Source: Sphingobacteriia bacterium
GTDB taxonomy: Bacteria > Bacteroidota > Bacteroidia > Chitinophagales > Chitinophagaceae
Assembly (NCBI GenBank): GCA_015999745.1
Contig: JAECQP010000002.1
Location: 48,438 to 112,437 of the forward strand
Direction of reading: 5' to 3'
DNA: 64,000 nt
The notes under the pieces: model-generated
What the model was told of the DNA's origin: nothing
The model's input: the letters and a program-made list of their open reading frames with translations, nothing else
Databases searched by the model: none
Translations under genes and position numbers: made by a program
Part shown: piece by piece, positions 32,797 to 45,575 of the stretch
Layout: each line of letters opens with the position of its first letter
Position numbering within the stretch: the first letter of the stretch is position 1

Positions 32797-33240
32797 ATGG
32801 CAAAAGAAATCTCAGGCTTTGTGAAGCTGCAGGTTAAAGGTGGTCAAGCCAACCCTGCGCCTCCGGTAGGCCCCGCACTCGGTTCTAAGGGTGTAAACAT
32901 TATGGAGTTCTGTAAGCAGTTTAATGCCAGAACCCAGGATAAAATGGGAAAAGTTGTTCCTGTTTTAATTACTGTTTATTCTGATAAGTCTTTCGACTTC
33001 ATCATTAAAACAGCTCCGGCCGCAGTTCAGTTAATGGAAGCTGCTAAACTCCAGAAAGGTTCCAAGGAAAGTAACCGTTTAAAAGTAGGTAAAGTAAGTT
33101 GGGATCAGGTTGAGGCGATCGCCAAAGACAAGATGTCCGATCTGAATGCATTTACATTGAACAGCGCCATGAGTATGGTTGCCGGTACTGCTCGCAGTAT
33201 GGGTATTACCGTTGAAGGTAAAGCTCCATGGGAAAACTAA
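32797..33240 (+). CDS. rplK: 50S ribosomal protein uL11
   Basis: A 147-aa protein with the standard N-terminal domain ([35 protein letters not shown]) and C-terminal RNA-binding domain ([12 protein letters not shown]). It forms the GTPase-associated centre with bL12 and 23S rRNA. First gene of rplK-rplA-rplJ-rplL and transcribed from its own promoter. Confidence 0.97.
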   Translation: MAKEISGFVKLQVKGGQANPAPPVGPALGSKGVNIMEFCKQFNARTQDKMGKVVPVLITVYSDKSFDFIIKTAPAAVQLMEAAKLQKGSKESNRLKVGKVSWDQVEAIAKDKMSDLNAFTLNSAMSMVAGTARSMGITVEGKAPWEN

Positions 33241-33266
33241 TTATTCACCTGATTAACTAAAGAAAA

Positions 33267-33959
33267 ATGTCACTTACTAAGAAAAGAAAAGTAGCAGTTA
33301 CTAAGGTGGATAAGTCAAAGGTTTATTCCCTCAAAGAAGCTTCTACTCTGGTTAAAGAAATTAACTGTACCAAATTCGACAGCTCTGTAGATTTACATAT
33401 CCGTTTGGGTGTGGATCCTAAGAAAGCTGATCAGCAGGTACGTGGTACCGTATCCTTACCGCATGGTACTGGTAAAACTAAAAAAGTATTGGTGCTCTGC
33501 ACTCCCGATAAAGAAGCTGCTGCTAACGAAGCAGGCGCTGATTATGTAGGTCTGGATGAGTTCATTGCAAAGATCGAAGGCGGTTGGGTAGATATCGATG
33601 TAATCATCGCTACTCCTTCTGTAATGCCTAAGATCGGTAAACTGGGTAAAGTACTCGGACCCCGTAACCTGATGCCAAACCCTAAAACAGGTACTGTAAC
33701 CAACGATGTTGCAGCGGCTGTGAATGAGGTTAAAGGTGGTAAAATCGCTTTCAAAGTAGATAAATCCGGTATTGTTCACGCTTCTGTGGGCCGTATCTCT
33801 TTCTCTCCTGAGAAAATTGCAGAAAACAGCGCAGAGCTGATCAGCGCTATCATTAAGCTGAAACCTTCTTCTGCCAAGGGTATTTACCTGAAAGGCGCAA
33901 GCATGGCCAGCACAATGAGTCCGGGTATTACCTTAGACACTAAATCATTAATGAACTAA
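33267..33959 (+). CDS. rplA: 50S ribosomal protein uL1
   Basis: A 230-aa L1 stalk protein: [55 protein letters not shown] and [21 protein letters not shown] are all present. In other bacteria it also represses its own operon by binding the rplK leader. 26 bases after rplK. Confidence 0.97.
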   Translation: MSLTKKRKVAVTKVDKSKVYSLKEASTLVKEINCTKFDSSVDLHIRLGVDPKKADQQVRGTVSLPHGTGKTKKVLVLCTPDKEAAANEAGADYVGLDEFIAKIEGGWVDIDVIIATPSVMPKIGKLGKVLGPRNLMPNPKTGTVTNDVAAAVNEVKGGKIAFKVDKSGIVHASVGRISFSPEKIAENSAELISAIIKLKPSSAKGIYLKGASMASTMSPGITLDTKSLMN

Positions 33960-34018
33960 TCCTGGTGATCAATCCGTACAACGGAAAGAAATGACCCGGG
34001 TTCTAAAAAAAATTAGTT

Positions 34019-34534
34019 ATGACCAAAGATCAAAAAAATGAAGTGATTGAAGTACTGAAGGAGAAGTTCTCCCAGTATAACAACTTCTATATCACCGATA
34101 CTGAAGCCCTCTCTGTAGCGCAGGTATCTACTTTGCGCAGAAGCTGCTTCGACAAGCAGGTTGAAATGAAAGTTGCAAAGAACACCCTTATCAAGAAGGC
34201 GCTGGAGTCTCTGGATGCAGAAAAGTATGCCGGAATCTTTGATTCTCTGCACAATGTAACTGCCCTGATGTTCTCTGAAAACCCTAAAGAACCGGCTTTG
34301 ATCATCAGCTCTTTCCGCAAGAAAAGCAATGGTGAAAAGCCTGTACTGAAGGCAGCCTTCATCAATGGTGATATTTACACCGGCGATAACAACCTGAAAA
34401 CGCTCACTCAGATTAAAACTAAGAATGAGCTCATCGGAGAAGTTATCGGATTACTGCAATCTCCTGCCAAGCGTGTACTGGCTGGTTTGTTACAGCATCA
34501 CGAAAAGCAGGCTGAAGCAGTTGCAGCTGAATAA
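34019..34534 (+). CDS. rplJ: 50S ribosomal protein uL10
   Basis: A 171-aa protein, the base of the bL12 stalk. MTKDQKNEVIEVLKEKFSQYNNFYITDTEALSVAQ, then LRRSCFDKQVEMKVAKNTLIKKAL; the C-terminal helix (VLAGLLQHHEKQAEA) binds bL12 dimers. Separated from rplA by 59 bases, where the L10 binding leader is expected. Confidence 0.96.
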   Translation: MTKDQKNEVIEVLKEKFSQYNNFYITDTEALSVAQVSTLRRSCFDKQVEMKVAKNTLIKKALESLDAEKYAGIFDSLHNVTALMFSENPKEPALIISSFRKKSNGEKPVLKAAFINGDIYTGDNNLKTLTQIKTKNELIGEVIGLLQSPAKRVLAGLLQHHEKQAEAVAAE

Positions 34535-34643
34535 TTTCAGCAACCAAATGTATATTCCCAACGCCCCTGAGGTAAAAATGTGGCAATCATTCATAACCAT
34601 CCGCTGGAGCTAATAGCTTTGAAAGCGGTTAAAATGTAAAAAA

Positions 34644-35018
34644 ATGGCAGACGTAAAAGCATTAGCCGAACAATTAGTAGGCTTAACAGTAAAAGAAGTT
34701 CAGGAATTAGCTGATGTATTGAAAGCTGATTACGGTATCGAACCAGCTGCTGCTGCAGTAGTTGTAAGCGCAGGCGATGGTGGCGGTGCTGCTGCTGCTG
34801 AAGAGAAAACAGCTTTCGATGTAATCCTCGTTAGCGGCGGTGCCAGCAAACTGGGTGTGGTTAAAATCGTTAAAGAATTAACCGGCTTAGGTTTGAAAGA
34901 AGCCAAAGACCTCGTAGACGGCGCTCCAAAACCAATTAAAGAAGGTGTTTCTAAAGCAGAAGCTGATGATTTAGCAGCTAAGCTGAAAGAAGCTGGTGCT
35001 GAAGTAGAAGTGAAATAA
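34644..35018 (+). CDS. rplL: 50S ribosomal protein bL12
   Basis: A 124-aa stalk protein: N-terminal dimerisation helix ([22 protein letters not shown]), Ala/Gly-rich hinge around residues 35-55, and the C-terminal domain [44 protein letters not shown] perfect terminator follows, which separates it from rpoB. Confidence 0.97.
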   Translation: MADVKALAEQLVGLTVKEVQELADVLKADYGIEPAAAAVVVSAGDGGGAAAAEEKTAFDVILVSGGASKLGVVKIVKELTGLGLKEAKDLVDGAPKPIKEGVSKAEADDLAAKLKEAGAEVEVK

Positions 35019-35040
35019 TTCAACAACTTCAATAGATCAG

Positions 35041-35071
35041 GCCGGTAAGATTTAATCTTACCGGCTTTTTT
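35041..35071 (+). terminator. Terminator of rplKAJL
   Basis: Eleven-base perfect stem GCCGGTAAGAT (35041-35051) / ATCTTACCGGC (35055-35065) and six T. Confidence 0.92.
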
Positions 35072-35132
35072 GTGGATAAACGGTTTTGTGTAGTTCCGGA
35101 AAAACGTAACTTGTATCTCCTAAAAATTATAT

Positions 35133-37160
35133 ATGAAAAGAATCGCCGGTATTTGCTTCCTGTTGATTTTATCACTTGCCGCCTGTAAGAGCAAGTCGGA
35201 TAAAAACACTGTATTTTTTGATCGGTCCGGAATGGATACCTCCGTTCATCCGGGGGATAATTTCTTCCTGTATGCCAATGGTACCTGGATCAAAAACACA
35301 AAGATACCCGACGATCAGAGCGGCTGGGGCAGCTTTAACACGCTCTACGACAACAACCTGAAAAAACTCAGAACCATCCTGGAGGAAACCTCGGCTAAAA
35401 CCGATCATCCAAAAGGCAGCGCCGCACAGAAAGTGGGCGATTTTTACGCCAGCGGTATGGATACGGTAACCATTGAAAAAAGAGGTGTCGCTCCCATCAA
35501 ACCCATGCTGGCGAAGATTGACGCCATTACCGATTACCGGTCTATGATGAACCTGATTGCCACATCCAGCGCAGCAGGAGAGGGGGATGAGCTCATTGGT
35601 TATTATGTTGGGCCGGATGAAAAGAACAGCGCCAAAAATATCCTGGTGCTTTACCAGACCGGCCTCAGCCTGCCTGAAAAAGATTATTATACCAAGGGGG
35701 ATTCCATTACCGTAAATCAGCGGAAGAAACTGGTGGAACATGCCGCTAAATATTTTGTACTGTCCGGTATTGATGCAACAACCGCTGCTAAAAGCGCCGC
35801 TTCCATACTGGCAGTAGAAACCGCCATTGCCCAATCGCACCTGTCTCCTGTTGAGCTGAGAGATCCGGTAAAGAACTACAATAAAATGTCGGTGGCTGAT
35901 CTGGAGAAAAGGGCGCCGAATATCGGATGGACCAATTTGCTCGGCAAAATGGGCATTACAACAGACAGCATCAATGTTTCCCAGCCTAAGTATTACGAAG
36001 CGCTCAGCGCCCTGCTGGCTTCTCAGCCGATCCAGGTTTGGAAAGACAAACTGAAATTTGATTATATCTCTTACAAGGCCGGATTATTGGGTAAGGCCTT
36101 CCGCGATGAGCGTTTTGCGTTCAATTCCCTGTTCTCCGGTACCAAAGTGCAACCGGAAAGATGGAAGTCGATGGTTTCCAGAACCGACAATAACCTGAAA
36201 GACCTGCTGGGCCAGGTATATGTAGAAAAATACTTTCCTCCGGAAGCCAAGCAGCGCATGGATGAACTGGTGAACAACCTGCAGATTGCCTTCAAAGCAA
36301 GGATCAGCAAACTCGACTGGATGAGCGATTCAACCAAACAGCGCGCCCAGGAAAAACTGGCGGCCTTCCTTAAAAAAATAGGCTACCCCGATAAATGGAA
36401 GAACTACGACGATGTAACCATTGCCAGAAACGATCTGTTCGGCAATGTGCAAAATGTGGCCAAACACGATTACAGGGAAAATATTGCCAAGATCGGCAAG
36501 CTTGTTGACCGCACCGAGTGGGGGATGACTGCGCCCACCGTAAATGCTTATTACAACCCTACCATCAATGAAATAGTCTTCCCTGCCGGGATACTGCAGT
36601 TTCCCTTCTTTGACCTGAATGCCGATGATGCCATCAATTATGGCGGTATTGGTATGGTGATTGGCCACGAAATGACCCATGGATTCGACGATCAGGGTCG
36701 CCAGTACGATGCAAAAGGCAATATGAAGGACTGGTGGACTAAAACCGATGGGGAGAAGTTCACTGCCAAGGCCAAAGGAGTGATAGACCAGTACAACGGA
36801 TTTGTAGTGCTCGACAGCCTGCACGTGAACGGGGCCTTAACACTGGGGGAGAACCTGGCCGATATTGGTGGCCTGGCGATTGCCTGGGATGCCTTTAAGC
36901 TGACCAAACAGGGCCAAAGCAAGGATAACATTGACGGACTCAGCCCGGATGAGCGCTTTTTCCTGGGATTTGCCCAGGTTTGGCGGCTGGTGAACCGGCC
37001 GGAGATCGTGAGAACCTATATTTCCACCGATCCGCACGCCCCTGAGGAATTCAGGGTGAACGGCCCGCTGTCCAATTTTGATCCTTTCTATCAAACTTTT
37101 CAGGTGACCGAAAAGCACAAACTCTGGCGCAAACCTGAACAAAGGGCAAAAATCTGGTAA
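35133..37160 (+). CDS. M13-family (neprilysin/PepO-like) metallopeptidase lipoprotein
   Basis: A 675-aa zinc peptidase. The lipoprotein signal ends SLAAC with the lipidated cysteine at residue 19. The N-terminal M13 domain starts HPGDNFFLYANGTWIKNTKIP. The catalytic domain carries the substrate-binding NAYYNPTINEIVFPAGILQ, zinc motif His512-Glu513-x2-His516 (VIGHEMTHGFDD), third ligand in Glu573-NLAD-577 and the C-terminal RVNGPLSNFDPF with CxxW replaced by LWR. It degrades oligopeptides on the outer-membrane or periplasmic face. It is inserted between rplL and rpoB, bounded by the rplL terminator and the rpoB promoter, so it is its own unit. Confidence 0.94.
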   Translation: MKRIAGICFLLILSLAACKSKSDKNTVFFDRSGMDTSVHPGDNFFLYANGTWIKNTKIPDDQSGWGSFNTLYDNNLKKLRTILEETSAKTDHPKGSAAQKVGDFYASGMDTVTIEKRGVAPIKPMLAKIDAITDYRSMMNLIATSSAAGEGDELIGYYVGPDEKNSAKNILVLYQTGLSLPEKDYYTKGDSITVNQRKKLVEHAAKYFVLSGIDATTAAKSAASILAVETAIAQSHLSPVELRDPVKNYNKMSVADLEKRAPNIGWTNLLGKMGITTDSINVSQPKYYEALSALLASQPIQVWKDKLKFDYISYKAGLLGKAFRDERFAFNSLFSGTKVQPERWKSMVSRTDNNLKDLLGQVYVEKYFPPEAKQRMDELVNNLQIAFKARISKLDWMSDSTKQRAQEKLAAFLKKIGYPDKWKNYDDVTIARNDLFGNVQNVAKHDYRENIAKIGKLVDRTEWGMTAPTVNAYYNPTINEIVFPAGILQFPFFDLNADDAINYGGIGMVIGHEMTHGFDDQGRQYDAKGNMKDWWTKTDGEKFTAKAKGVIDQYNGFVVLDSLHVNGALTLGENLADIGGLAIAWDAFKLTKQGQSKDNIDGLSPDERFFLGFAQVWRLVNRPEIVRTYISTDPHAPEEFRVNGPLSNFDPFYQTFQVTEKHKLWRKPEQRAKIW

Positions 37161-37201
37161 GTTAATTTATCCCCAAATGGCAGTTTGGCGCAAAATTTGT
37201 T

Positions 37202-37231
37202 TTTGCGGTTTCTGACCATTCCTTACCTTTG
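37202..37231 (+). promoter_or_regulatory. Promoter of rpoBC
   Basis: TTTG (37202-37205), 18-base spacer, TACCTTTG (37224-37231), then CCATCC. The leader to the rpoB ATG is about 134 bases and contains a GAGAAC/GTTCTC stem (37316-37333). Confidence 0.8.
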
Positions 37232-37370
37232 CCATCCTTTATTTTGGGCTAGCTAGCATATAGACGTACTTTATCATGGCCATGTTTTCGATAAGTATCT
37301 AATTTTCAATGCATTGAGAACCTGTAAGTTCTCCCCAAATATTTTGTACAAAAACCGGTTTTACATACAT

Positions 37371-40300
37371 ATGTCTACTACAACATTGAACAACAGGGTC
37401 GGCTTCGGTAAAACTAAACATTTGGCTGATGCCCCTGACCTCCTCGACATCCAGTTAGAATCCTTTAAAGAGTTTTTTCAGTTAGAGACTACGCCTGATA
37501 AGCGTAACGTGGAAGGACTGTTCCGTGTGTTTAAGGAAAACTTTCCTATTACAGACACGCGTAACATCTTTGTACTGGAATTTCTGGATTACTTCATTGA
37601 TCCGCCACGCTACACCATTGAAGAGTGTATGGAGCGTGGTTTAACTTATGCGGTGCCTTTAAAAGCAAAACTGCGTTTAAGTTGTAACGATGAAGAGCAC
37701 GTCGATTTTCAAACCATCGTACAGGATGTATTCTTAGGAAACATTCCTTACATGACTCCTCGTGGAACATTTGTGATTAATGGCGCTGAAAGGGTAGTAG
37801 TTTCCCAGTTGCACCGTTCTCCGGGTGTATTCTTCGGTCAGTCTGTTCACCCGAACGGAACCAAGATCTATTCTGCCCGCGTAATTCCTTTCAAAGGAGC
37901 ATGGATGGAGTTTGCTACCGATATCAACAACGTAATGTATGCTTACATTGACCGTAAGAAGAAATTCCCGGTTACTACACTGCTGCGTTCCATTGGTTTT
38001 GAAACCGATAAGGACATCCTGGAATTATTCGGAATGGCCGATGAGGTAAAAGCCGATAAAAAATCCCTGGCCAACCAGGTAGGCAGGAAACTCGCTGCCC
38101 GCGTTTTGAGAACATGGGTGGAAGATTTTGTGGATGAAGATACCGGCGAAGTAGTGAGCATTGAGCGTAACGAAATCGTTATGGAGCGCGACACCGTGCT
38201 GGACGAAGAAGCGATTGCTACCATTATCGAGATGGAAGTAAAGAGCGTATTCATTCAGAAAGAAGACGTTGGCGGCGACTATGCAATCATCTACAATACT
38301 TTAAATAAAGATACCTCTAACAGTGAACTGGAAGCGGTTCAGCACATCTATCGCCAATTGCGCGGCGCTGACGCCCCTGATAATGAAACTGCACGTGGTA
38401 TTATCGATAAATTATTTTTCAGCGACAAGCGTTATGACCTGGGAGAAGTTGGTCGTTACAAGATCAACCGTAAACTGGGCCTGGAATATCCTTTGACTAA
38501 AAAGGTATTGACCAAGCAGGATATCATTGAGATCATCAAATACCTGGTGCGTTTAACCAATGCAAAAGCGGAGATTGATGATATTGATCACCTGAGCAAC
38601 CGTCGCGTTCGTACCGTGGGCGAGCAGTTATATGCCCAGTTCGGTGTTGGGTTGGCCCGTATGGCCCGTACCATCAGGGAGCGTATGAATGTGCGCGACA
38701 ATGAAGTGTTTACCCCGGTAGACCTGATCAATGCAAGAACATTGTCGTCTGTAATTAACTCTTTCTTCGGAACTTCTCAGTTGTCTCAGTTCCTCGACCA
38801 AACCAACCCGTTGAGTGAGATCACGCACAAGCGTCGTATCTCCGCACTCGGACCAGGCGGTTTGAGCAGGGAGCGTGCGGGCTTTGAGGTTCGTGACGTA
38901 CACTATTCTCACTACGGCCGTTTGTGTACCATTGAAACACCGGAAGGACCAAACATCGGTTTGATCTCTACCTTGTGCGTACACGCTGCCATCAACGATA
39001 TGGGCTTCATTGAAACGCCCTACCGTAAAGTGGAGAACGGTAAAGTGAACATGAAAGAACTGACCTTCCTGAGCGCTGAAGAAGAGGATACCGCCAAGAT
39101 CGCGCAGAGTAACTCTCCGTTGACCGAGAAGGGTGAGTTTGCAGAAGATAAAGTTGTATCCCGTCAAACAGGTGATTTCCCGATTTTAGATAAAGAAGAA
39201 GTGGAGTATATGGACGTTGCACCTAACCAGATTGTTGGGTTAAGTGCTTCCCTGATTCCTTTCTTAGAGCATGATGATGCCAACCGTGCGTTGATGGGAT
39301 CAAACATGCAACGTCAGGCTGTACCGCTGATCATTCCTGAAGTACCTATTGTTGGTACCGGCCTGGAAGGAAAGGCTGCCCGCGATGCACGTATCCAGAT
39401 TCACGCAGATGGTAATGGTGTTGTTGAGTTTGTTGATGCCAACGAAATCCATGTTCGTTACGACAGAAACGACCTGGATCGCCTGGTTAGCTTCAACGAC
39501 GATTTGCAAATATACAAACTGACCAAGTTCATCAAAACCAACCAGGCAACCTGTATCAACCTGAACCCTGCTGTGAAGAAGGGCCAGAAGGTGAAGAAAG
39601 GCGACTTCCTGACCGAAGGTTATGCAACAAGGGATGGTGAACTGGCATTGGGCCGTAACCTGCAGGTGGCGTTTATGCCATGGAAGGGTTACAACTTTGA
39701 AGATGCGATTGTAATCAGCGAAAAAGTGGTTCGTGAAGATCTATTCACTTCCGTACACATTGATGAATATGAACTGGAAGTTCGCGACACCAAACTGGGT
39801 GAAGAAGAACTGACCCCGGATATTCCGAACGTTTCTGAAGAAGCAACCAAGGATCTGGATGAAAACGGTATCATCAGAATTGGCGCTACTATTAAAGAAG
39901 GCGACATCCTGATTGGTAAGATCACTCCTAAGGGTGAATCCGATCCTACTCCGGAGGAAAAACTGCTGCGTGCCATCTTTGGAGACAAAGCCGGCGATGC
40001 AAAAGATGCTTCCCTGAAAGCGCCTAACGGAACAGAAGGTGTTGTGATTGATAAAAAATTATTCCAGCGCGCCAAGAAAGACAAGAACGGAAAAATCCGT
40101 GAGAAAGCTTTACTGGAAAAAGTGGAAAAAGTGCATCATCAGAATGTGGAGTCTATCAAGGAACTGTTACTGGATAAGTTACAGACCCTCCTGAAAGACA
40201 AGGCTTCTGCCGGCGTAAGCAATAACTTTGGTGAAATGCTGATTGGTAAAGGCGCCAAGTTCAATCAAAAGAACCTGAGCACCATCGACTATCAGAACGT

Positions 40301-41174
40301 GAATCCATTGGGCTGGACCGGTGATGCAAAAACCGATGAGCAGATCAATATCCTGTTGCACAACTACAGCATCAAGTACAATGAAGAGCTGGGTAGATAT
40401 AAGCGCGAGAAATTCAACATCTCCATTGGTGATGAATTACCTGCCGGGGTATTGAAACTGGCTAAAGTTTACCTCGCTGTGAAGCGTAAGCTGAAAGTGG
40501 GTGATAAGATGGCAGGACGTCACGGTAACAAAGGTATCGTTGCTAAAATTGTACGTGCAGAAGATATGCCATTCATGGAAGACGGTACACCGGTTGATAT
40601 TGTACTGAATCCATTGGGGGTACCTTCCCGTATGAACCTCGGTCAGATTTATGAAACCATCCTCGGATGGACCGGTAAGCGTTTGGGTGTTCGTTTTGCA
40701 ACCCCAATCTTCGACGGTGCTTCTACCGATCAGATCGAACAATACTGTAAAGATGCAGGCATCCCAAGAAACGGGCATACTTACCTGTTTGATGGTGAAA
40801 CCGGAGAGCGTTTCCACCAGAAAGCAACTGTAGGTGTGATTTACATGATCAAACTACACCACATGGTGGATGACAAGATGCACGCCCGTTCTATCGGACC
40901 GTACAGCCTGATCACTCAGCAGCCATTGGGTGGTAAGGCACAGTTTGGTGGTCAGCGTTTTGGTGAGATGGAAGTGTGGGCACTGGAAGCGTATGGTGCA
41001 GCCAATATTCTGCAGGAATTACTGACCCTTAAATCTGATGATATCATTGGTCGTGCAAAGACTTATGAGGCCATCGTTAAAGGGGATAATATTCCAAGAG
41101 CAGGGGTTCCTGAATCATTCAATGTACTGGTGCATGAACTGAGAGGTCTGGGTCTTGATCTGAAGTTCGATTAA
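37371..41174 (+). CDS. rpoB: DNA-directed RNA polymerase subunit beta
   Basis: A 1267-aa subunit. Start at 37371 ([14 protein letters not shown]) matches homologues; earlier codons from 37314 lie in the leader. Recognisable blocks: rifampicin region [25 protein letters not shown] in pieces at about 38760-38835, [33 protein letters not shown], the [11 protein letters not shown] segment with a Bacteroidota-type insertion, and the C-terminal [15 protein letters not shown] and [24 protein letters not shown]. No rifampicin-resistance change is evident by eye. Confidence 0.98.
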   Translation: MSTTTLNNRVGFGKTKHLADAPDLLDIQLESFKEFFQLETTPDKRNVEGLFRVFKENFPITDTRNIFVLEFLDYFIDPPRYTIEECMERGLTYAVPLKAKLRLSCNDEEHVDFQTIVQDVFLGNIPYMTPRGTFVINGAERVVVSQLHRSPGVFFGQSVHPNGTKIYSARVIPFKGAWMEFATDINNVMYAYIDRKKKFPVTTLLRSIGFETDKDILELFGMADEVKADKKSLANQVGRKLAARVLRTWVEDFVDEDTGEVVSIERNEIVMERDTVLDEEAIATIIEMEVKSVFIQKEDVGGDYAIIYNTLNKDTSNSELEAVQHIYRQLRGADAPDNETARGIIDKLFFSDKRYDLGEVGRYKINRKLGLEYPLTKKVLTKQDIIEIIKYLVRLTNAKAEIDDIDHLSNRRVRTVGEQLYAQFGVGLARMARTIRERMNVRDNEVFTPVDLINARTLSSVINSFFGTSQLSQFLDQTNPLSEITHKRRISALGPGGLSRERAGFEVRDVHYSHYGRLCTIETPEGPNIGLISTLCVHAAINDMGFIETPYRKVENGKVNMKELTFLSAEEEDTAKIAQSNSPLTEKGEFAEDKVVSRQTGDFPILDKEEVEYMDVAPNQIVGLSASLIPFLEHDDANRALMGSNMQRQAVPLIIPEVPIVGTGLEGKAARDARIQIHADGNGVVEFVDANEIHVRYDRNDLDRLVSFNDDLQIYKLTKFIKTNQATCINLNPAVKKGQKVKKGDFLTEGYATRDGELALGRNLQVAFMPWKGYNFEDAIVISEKVVREDLFTSVHIDEYELEVRDTKLGEEELTPDIPNVSEEATKDLDENGIIRIGATIKEGDILIGKITPKGESDPTPEEKLLRAIFGDKAGDAKDASLKAPNGTEGVVIDKKLFQRAKKDKNGKIREKALLEKVEKVHHQNVESIKELLLDKLQTLLKDKASAGVSNNFGEMLIGKGAKFNQKNLSTIDYQNVNPLGWTGDAKTDEQINILLHNYSIKYNEELGRYKREKFNISIGDELPAGVLKLAKVYLAVKRKLKVGDKMAGRHGNKGIVAKIVRAEDMPFMEDGTPVDIVLNPLGVPSRMNLGQIYETILGWTGKRLGVRFATPIFDGASTDQIEQYCKDAGIPRNGHTYLFDGETGERFHQKATVGVIYMIKLHHMVDDKMHARSIGPYSLITQQPLGGKAQFGGQRFGEMEVWALEAYGAANILQELLTLKSDDIIGRAKTYEAIVKGDNIPRAGVPESFNVLVHELRGLGLDLKFD

Positions 41175-41204
41175 CAACAAACAATTCAAATTCTCAACAG
41201 CGAT

Positions 41205-44200
41205 ATGGCAATCAAAAGAGAAAACAAACAACGACCTACTTTTTCGCAAATCACTATTAGTCTGGCATCGCCCGATAGTATTTTGGAAAGAAGTTTTGGT
41301 GAAGTATTAAAACCCGAAACCATTAACTACCGGACCTATAAGCCGGAGCGTGATGGCTTGTTCTGCGAAAGAATTTTCGGACCTGTTAAAGATTACGAGT
41401 GTGCTTGTGGTAAATACAAGCGTATCCGTTATAAAGGAATCGTGTGCGACCGTTGCGGTGTTGAAGTAACTGAGAAGAAAGTACGTCGCGAGCGAATGGG
41501 ACATATTAAACTGGTAGTGCCTGTAGTGCATATCTGGTATTTCAAGAGCCTGCCGAATAAAATCGGTTATCTCCTGGGAATGAGTTCCAAGAAACTGGAA
41601 ACCATTATTTACTATGAGCGCTATGTAGTATTGCAGGGCGGTATCAAAGAAAACCTGGGTATGGGTGATCTGCTGACCGAAGAAGAATACCTTGATATCC
41701 TGGATAATATTCCCAAAGACAACCAATACCTGCCGGATGAAGATCCGCAGAAATTCATCGCTAAGATGGGCGCTGAAGCGGTACATGGTTTGCTGGAAAG
41801 AATTGACCTGGACGAATTGAGTTTCTCACTGCGTAATGCTGCTGCTACTGAAACTTCCCAACAGCGTAAAGCAGATGCCTTAAAGCGTTTGAGCGTTGTG
41901 GAGTCTTTCCGTGATGCAAGTACCAGGATTACCAACCGCCCTGAATGGATGGTAATGCAGTATATCCCTGTTATTCCACCTGAATTACGTCCGTTGGTTC
42001 CGTTGGATGGCGGTCGTTTTGCGTCTTCCGACCTGAACGATCTCTACCGTCGTGTAATCATCCGTAACAACCGTCTGAAGCGTTTGCTCGAGATCAAAGC
42101 GCCTGAAGTAATCCTTCGTAACGAAAAAAGGATGTTACAGGAAGCGATCGACAGCTTATTCGATAACTCCCGTAAGTCCAACGCCGTTAAGGCAGAAGGC
42201 GGACGTGCACTGAAATCCTTATCAGATGTTCTGAAAGGTAAACAGGGCCGTTTCCGTCAGAACCTCCTCGGTAAGCGTGTGGATTACTCCGGTCGTTCTG
42301 TAATTGTGGTAGGACCTGAACTGAGAATTCACGAGTGCGGATTGCCGAAAGACATGGCGGCAGAACTGTTCAAGCCATTTGTTATCAGAAAACTGATTGA
42401 AAGAGGTATCGTTAAAACCGTGAAGTCTGCCAAGAAACTGGTAGACCGCAAAGAAGCGGTGATTTGGGATATCCTCGAAAATATATTAAAGGGTCACCCG
42501 GTTATGTTAAACCGTGCCCCTACGCTGCACCGGTTGTCTATCCAGGCTTTCCAGCCTAAACTGGTAGAAGGTAAAGCGATTCAGCTTCACCCGTTGGTTA
42601 CCTCTTCCTTTAACGCTGATTTCGATGGTGACCAGATGGCGGTACACGTACCGTTGAGCAATGCTGCAATCCTGGAAGCCCAGTTGCTGATGCTTTCTTC
42701 TCACAACATTCTGAACCCGCAGAATGGTACGCCAATCACCCTGCCTTCCCAGGACATGGTACTCGGTCTGTACTATATTACCAAGGGTAAGAAAACCACT
42801 GAAACCGAAACCATCAAAGGTCAGGGCATGGCTTTCTACAGTATGGATGAAGTAATCATCGCTTACAACGAAAACAAGGTAGACCTGCATGCTAATATAA
42901 AGGTGAAAACCAATGTGCGTGAAAAAGGCGTACTGGTGAAAAAACTGATTGAAACTACTGTTGGCCGGGTACTGTTTAACCAGCACGTTCCTGTAGAAGT
43001 CGGATTCATTAATGCATTGCTGACTAAGAAAAGCCTGAGAGAGATCATTGGTGATATTATCAAGATCACCGACGTGCCTAAGACTGCTAAATTTCTGGAT
43101 GATATCAAAACACTCGGATTCCGTATGGCCTTCCGTGGCGGTCTGTCCTTTAGCGTGAACGATCTGATCGTTCCTGAAATCAGAAACGAACTCCTGGATA
43201 ATGCGAAGGCTGAAGTAGAAGAGGTTTGGGAAAGCTATAACATGGGATTGATCACCAATAACGAACGTTACAACCAGGTTATTGACATCTGGGGTCGCGT
43301 GGATATGAAGATCACAGAATCCCTGATTCGTGAAATGACCATCGATAAGCAGGGATTCAACTCTGTATTCATGATGCTGGATTCCGGCGCCCGTGGTAGT
43401 AAAACACAGGTTAAGCAGCTGGTAGGTATTCGTGGTCTGATGGCTAAACCACGTAAGAGCGGTAGTTCCGGATCTGAGGTAATTGAGAATCCGATCCTGT
43501 CTAACTTTAAAGGCGGTCTGAACGTATTGGATTACTTTATCTCTACGCACGGTGCCCGTAAAGGTCTTGCGGATACCGCCCTTAAAACTGCGGATGCAGG
43601 TTACCTGACCCGTCGTTTGGTGGACGTATCTCAGGACGTAGTCATCTCCGAAGAAGATTGCGGTACACTGCGTGGTAATGCAACTACAGCGTTAAAAGAC
43701 AACGAAGATATTATTGAACCACTGGCAGACAGAATTGAAGGACGTACTTCCCTGCACAATATCTATCATCCGGTAACGGAAGAACTGATTATTCTTGCAG
43801 GTGAGGAAATCTCTTCTGATGTTGCTAAGTACATTGAGGAAGTAGGTATCGAAACCGTAGAGATCCGTTCTGTACTTACCTGCGAAAGTAAGCGTGGTGT
43901 TTGTGTGAAATGTTATGGTAAGAACCTGGCTACAGGTTACCTGGCGCAGAGGGGTGATGCTGTTGGTATTATTGCTGCACAGTCTATCGGTGAGCCTGGT
44001 ACACAGTTGACCCTGCGTACCTTCCACGTGGGTGGTGTTGCAGGTTCTTCTAACATTGAATCTACCTTACCGGCTAAATTTGATGGTACCATCCAGTTCG
44101 ACGGTTTAAGAACAGTTGATGTGGTGAACAACGAAGGCGCTAAATCCAAGATCGTTATTGGTCGTACCGGTGAGGTGCGGATCATGGACGTGAAGAATGA

Positions 44201-45488
44201 TCGCCTGATGATCACCAGCAACGTTCCTTACGGTGCAACCCTGAATGTAAAAGATGGTGCGCAGGTGAAGAAAGGAGATGTGATCTGTACATGGGATCCG
44301 TTCAACAACGTAATCGTTGCGGAAACAAACGGTTCTATCAAGTTCGAAAATATCCTCGATGGTATCACTTACCGTGATGAGGCCGATGAACAAACAGGTC
44401 ACCGCGAAAAAGTGGTTATCGAAACAAAAGATAAGACCAAGATCCCTACGATCATTGTAGAAGGAAAAGACATCAAGCAATACAACCTTCCGGTTGGATC
44501 ACATATTGGTGTGGAAGAAGGAGACGAAGTGAAAGCGGGTCAGGTACTGGTTAAAATCCCTCGTATCTTAGGTAAACTGAGAGATATCACGGGAGGTCTG
44601 CCACGTGTAACTGAACTGTTTGAAGCCCGTAATCCGGGTAACCCTGCCATTGTTTGTGAAATTGATGGTGTTGTATCCTTCGGTAACGTGAAGCGTGGTA
44701 ATCGTGAGATTATCGTTGAATCACGCGATGGTATGGTGAAGAAATACCTGGTTCCATTGACTCGCCAGATCCTGGTCCAGGATGGGGACTTCGTAAAAGC
44801 GGGTACGCCAATGTCCGACGGACAAATTGCACCTGCTGATATCCTCGCCATCAAAGGGCCATTTGCGGTTCAGGAATATGTGGTGAACGAAATTCAGGAA
44901 GTGTACCGATTACAAGGTGTAAAAATCAACGACAAGCACGTTGAAGTAATCGTACGCCAGATGATGAAGAAAGTAGAAATCGTTGATGCAGGTGATACTA
45001 AATTCTTAGAGGAGGATCTGGAAGATCGCTTCGACTTTATCGAAGAGAACGACAGGATCTACGACAAGAAAGTGGTTACCAGCGCAGGCGAAAGCGCCAA
45101 GATGAAAGCCGGTCAGATTATCACACTGCGCGAACTGAGAGAAGAAAACTCTATCCTCCGCAGAGGCGATAAACAACTGGTAGAAGTAAGAGATGCCAAA
45201 CCAGCTACCGCTACTCCGGTACTGTTGGGTATCACCAAAGCTTCTCTGGGTGTACAAAGCTGGATTTCTGCAGCGTCCTTCCAGGAAACAACCAAAGTAT
45301 TGAGTCAGGCCGCTATTCAGGGCAAGACCGATTCTATGCTGGGTCTGAAAGAGAACGTCATTACCGGCCACCTGATTCCTGCCGGTTCCGGACAAAAAGA
45401 GTTTGAGAATATGATTGTAGGAAGCAAAGAAGAATACGAAGTACTGGCTACTACCAGAGAAGCGATGAGCTTTGATGAAGAAGAGTAA
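41205..45488 (+). CDS. rpoC: DNA-directed RNA polymerase subunit beta-prime
   Basis: A 1427-aa subunit, 30 bases after rpoB. It has the N-terminal zinc ribbon ([20 protein letters not shown]), the clamp, the catalytic magnesium loop NADFDGDQ with Asp472, Asp474 and Asp476, the bridge-helix region ([19 protein letters not shown]), a second zinc site (CGTLRGN...[13 protein letters not shown]) and the C-terminal [19 protein letters not shown]. Full length, no disruption. Confidence 0.98.
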   Translation: MAIKRENKQRPTFSQITISLASPDSILERSFGEVLKPETINYRTYKPERDGLFCERIFGPVKDYECACGKYKRIRYKGIVCDRCGVEVTEKKVRRERMGHIKLVVPVVHIWYFKSLPNKIGYLLGMSSKKLETIIYYERYVVLQGGIKENLGMGDLLTEEEYLDILDNIPKDNQYLPDEDPQKFIAKMGAEAVHGLLERIDLDELSFSLRNAAATETSQQRKADALKRLSVVESFRDASTRITNRPEWMVMQYIPVIPPELRPLVPLDGGRFASSDLNDLYRRVIIRNNRLKRLLEIKAPEVILRNEKRMLQEAIDSLFDNSRKSNAVKAEGGRALKSLSDVLKGKQGRFRQNLLGKRVDYSGRSVIVVGPELRIHECGLPKDMAAELFKPFVIRKLIERGIVKTVKSAKKLVDRKEAVIWDILENILKGHPVMLNRAPTLHRLSIQAFQPKLVEGKAIQLHPLVTSSFNADFDGDQMAVHVPLSNAAILEAQLLMLSSHNILNPQNGTPITLPSQDMVLGLYYITKGKKTTETETIKGQGMAFYSMDEVIIAYNENKVDLHANIKVKTNVREKGVLVKKLIETTVGRVLFNQHVPVEVGFINALLTKKSLREIIGDIIKITDVPKTAKFLDDIKTLGFRMAFRGGLSFSVNDLIVPEIRNELLDNAKAEVEEVWESYNMGLITNNERYNQVIDIWGRVDMKITESLIREMTIDKQGFNSVFMMLDSGARGSKTQVKQLVGIRGLMAKPRKSGSSGSEVIENPILSNFKGGLNVLDYFISTHGARKGLADTALKTADAGYLTRRLVDVSQDVVISEEDCGTLRGNATTALKDNEDIIEPLADRIEGRTSLHNIYHPVTEELIILAGEEISSDVAKYIEEVGIETVEIRSVLTCESKRGVCVKCYGKNLATGYLAQRGDAVGIIAAQSIGEPGTQLTLRTFHVGGVAGSSNIESTLPAKFDGTIQFDGLRTVDVVNNEGAKSKIVIGRTGEVRIMDVKNDRLMITSNVPYGATLNVKDGAQVKKGDVICTWDPFNNVIVAETNGSIKFENILDGITYRDEADEQTGHREKVVIETKDKTKIPTIIVEGKDIKQYNLPVGSHIGVEEGDEVKAGQVLVKIPRILGKLRDITGGLPRVTELFEARNPGNPAIVCEIDGVVSFGNVKRGNREIIVESRDGMVKKYLVPLTRQILVQDGDFVKAGTPMSDGQIAPADILAIKGPFAVQEYVVNEIQEVYRLQGVKINDKHVEVIVRQMMKKVEIVDAGDTKFLEEDLEDRFDFIEENDRIYDKKVVTSAGESAKMKAGQIITLRELREENSILRRGDKQLVEVRDAKPATATPVLLGITKASLGVQSWISAASFQETTKVLSQAAIQGKTDSMLGLKENVITGHLIPAGSGQKEFENMIVGSKEEYEVLATTREAMSFDEEE

Positions 45489-45510
45489 CCTGTATTTTAA
45501 ACCAGATACA

Positions 45511-45541
45511 AAAAGTAGGAAGCATTGCTTCCTACTTTTTT
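45511..45541 (+). terminator. Terminator of rpoBC
   Basis: Twelve-base perfect stem AAAGTAGGAAGC (45512-45523) / GCTTCCTACTTT (45527-45538) ending in seven T. Confidence 0.93.
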
Positions 45542-45575
45542 ACTGATAAGCCGTTATAACAGATAATTTATTTTT

